Source: Prolixibacteraceae bacterium
Lineage (GTDB): Bacteria > Bacteroidota > Bacteroidia > Bacteroidales > Prolixibacteraceae
Direction of reading: 5' to 3'
Length of the DNA: 64,000 nt
NCBI GenBank assembly: GCA_023229575.1
Contig: JALNYZ010000006.1
Span: 1-64,000, forward strand
Every line of letters begins with the position of its first letter. Position 1 is the first letter of the stretch. The position numbers and the translations under genes are program-made. This document shows, piece by piece, positions 62,805 through 64,000 of the stretch. A model generated the notes under the pieces. It searched no databases and was not told where the DNA came from. It saw nothing but the letters and a program-made list of their open reading frames with translations.

Positions 62805-63238
62805 TGGAGTACGTATACAAAGGTGCATCAATTGAATGTGATGGAGCTGAAATAATTTCCAGAAAAATAAATTTTGGATCATTAGTCAATATTCCCGACC
62901 TCGGTAATTGTAGAAAGTATTCTTGTGAACGTAATAGCGAAACAACAATTGAAAAAGAATTAACCCCTAAAATTCCAATTCGACGAGGGACTTCTTACTT
63001 AGATCTTGGCGATAAGTTAAAGGCAGACAGTATAGTTGTATATATTAAAAGAGCGTCAAATATCAAGATTCATAAAATTGATAAATCACATCGGCATAAT
63101 GCTCAACTTGCCAACACAGATGTTTACACTCATGCAGAGATCACTGAGATATTTCCTAACATGAAAATATTAAATAACCTAATCCAAACCTTTCCTCCCC
63201 CAAAGAAACTTCTTAAGGAAGTTAATGATGGAGAATAA
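62804..63238 (+). CDS. Hypothetical protein, operon gene 3
   Basis: A 144-residue protein, basic (KADSIVVYIKRASNIKIHK, and HRHNAQLAN), with two cysteines near the N-terminus (C13 and C36). No domain recognised. Shares the operon with the two acidic upstream genes; the opposite charges suggest an interacting set. Confidence 0.6.
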   Translation: MEYVYKGASIECDGAEIISRKINFGSLVNIPDLGNCRKYSCERNSETTIEKELTPKIPIRRGTSYLDLGDKLKADSIVVYIKRASNIKIHKIDKSHRHNAQLANTDVYTHAEITEIFPNMKILNNLIQTFPPPKKLLKEVNDGE

Positions 63239-63540
63239 ACAATGAAGTGTTTCAATGACCATTAAGGTTGGTTAAATGATTTTGTACCTATCCCAATGAC
63301 TTCACCATTGACATAAAATTACCGACTGACACTTTGAAAAGCGTTGACTTAAGTTGGGTGTAAGGGCAAAGACAGCTAATAGCAGTTTGGTTGTGTCTTT
63401 AAAAGTTTTGGCAGGTTCCCTCTCTTAGATACTCAGGAATACTATTTTATCCCATGACAATAATTGTAGTGGAATATTATTTTACACCCGCATTGGATGC
63501 CGGAATGGATAATGACATTTTCTCGGCAATGAAATATCTG
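63239..63540. other. 302 bp gap between operon and SRAP gene
   Basis: No gene, hairpin or repeat stands out. The genes converge here, so terminators are expected but none is clear. I looked for a copy of the sequence at 46240-46300 (a possible att repeat) and did not find one. Confidence 0.4.
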
Positions 63541-64000
63541 TCAAAACCTCTTCCTCCGGCCAAATCCTTTTTCTTGCAGCGTCTTGAAGGATCTGATCTC
63601 AATTTCCGGATTGAGCTTTTCACCAAGTTGGCTCAGCAATTCCTTTTTATTATTCTTTGGGTCCTTGATGTCCGGTGAGATTGGATAAGCATTCATACGT
63701 TCAGCAGGGTACTGGACCAATAGTTCAGTAATTTGACTCAGTGAGGAGTTTTGATTCAGCCAGGTGTGGTATGCATGATCCGGAAGGATCACCGGCATTC
63801 GATGGTGAGGGATTTTTTGAAGAAGTTCATTTGCAGTAGTAGTAATGATAGAGAAAGACTGAATTACTTCCTGGTTATCCGGATTAGTCCAACTGTCCCA
63901 TAAACCTGCAAAGGCAAAAGGTCGCTTATTCAAATGGACCAGGAAAGGTTTATCCAGACCTTCATTAGTGGTGCCCTCAATAAAGGCACTGGCAATAATC
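63541..64000 (-). CDS. SOS-response-associated peptidase (SRAP, YedK-like), 5' end off the window
   Basis: The last 153 codons of an SRAP/HMCES-family gene that crosses the right edge. The segments IIASAFIEG, LNKRPFAFAGLWDSW, and IITTTANELLQKIPHHRMPVILP match the family's conserved core. The family crosslinks to abasic sites in single-stranded DNA. The codon TTG at 63933 is in frame but is not the start, since homology continues to the window edge. Such genes are common in plasmids and ICEs of Bacteroidota. Confidence 0.85.
   Translation of the reverse strand, partial: IIASAFIEGTTNEGLDKPFLVHLNKRPFAFAGLWDSWTNPDNQEVIQSFSIITTTANELLQKIPHHRMPVILPDHAYHTWLNQNSSLSQITELLVQYPAERMNAYPISPDIKDPKNNKKELLSQLGEKLNPEIEIRSFKTLQEKGFGRRKRF

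Overview
The window reads as a chromosomal segment of a Bacteroidota bacterium, most likely an anaerobic or fermentative member of the Bacteroidia. Several things point that way: TAnnTTTG-type -7 promoter boxes, a SusC-like GYGT plug motif inside a BlaR1-like sensor, a Bacteroidota-type LptE lipoprotein, a GH88 cassette, an NAD-linked [FeFe] hydrogenase, and intergenic DNA built from patchworks of short repeats. There are no rRNA or tRNA genes and no CRISPR array.

Layout, 1-24 kb. The left edge holds what looks like the 5' part of a group II intron (minus strand). Next comes a five-gene minus-strand cluster (0.3-5.0 kb): an ArsM-like methyltransferase, a 32-residue Cys-rich peptide gene found by reading the gap by eye, a radical SAM/SPASM enzyme, a thioredoxin-thioredoxin reductase fusion and a DUF302 protein. 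This is my best candidate for an undescribed peptide or metalloid-thiol pathway. A NAD-linked [FeFe] hydrogenase operon follows (5.9-11.4 kb), whose NuoF-like subunit is fused to a GltD-like flavoprotein. Then come cysS, a HEPN/MNT pair, an orphan Phd-type antitoxin, a lipoprotein cyclophilin, aroA-aroB, an MFS transporter, a HigBA-like pair, a YgiD-like dioxygenase, and a BlaI / BlaR1-like / TonB-like operon with a 952-residue sensor of unusual architecture.

Layout, 24-46 kb. A repeat-rich gap precedes an SDR gene, then a carbohydrate cassette (Gfo/Idh/MocA oxidoreductase, TIM-barrel isomerase, GH88 hydrolase) and single-gene insertions (DUF4256, NucS-like nuclease, HicAB). This stretch lies between two inverted copies of a composite intergenic repeat. 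Housekeeping genes follow: glgB, kdsB, a sigma-54 activator, lptE, a TPR protein, secG, groES-groEL, fic, mntP and a V4R-domain protein with a histidine kinase.

Layout, 46-64 kb. An AT-rich integrated element starts with a tyrosine recombinase and carries an excisionase-like HTH protein, a VirE-N/AAA replication protein, a J-domain protein, RadC, a DUF6573 protein, an SRAP protein at the right edge, and many unrecognised small genes. It includes a three-tier nested palindrome, three copies of a 57-75 bp repeat and a three-gene operon of unknown function. The right boundary and att repeat were not found, so the element probably continues past the window.
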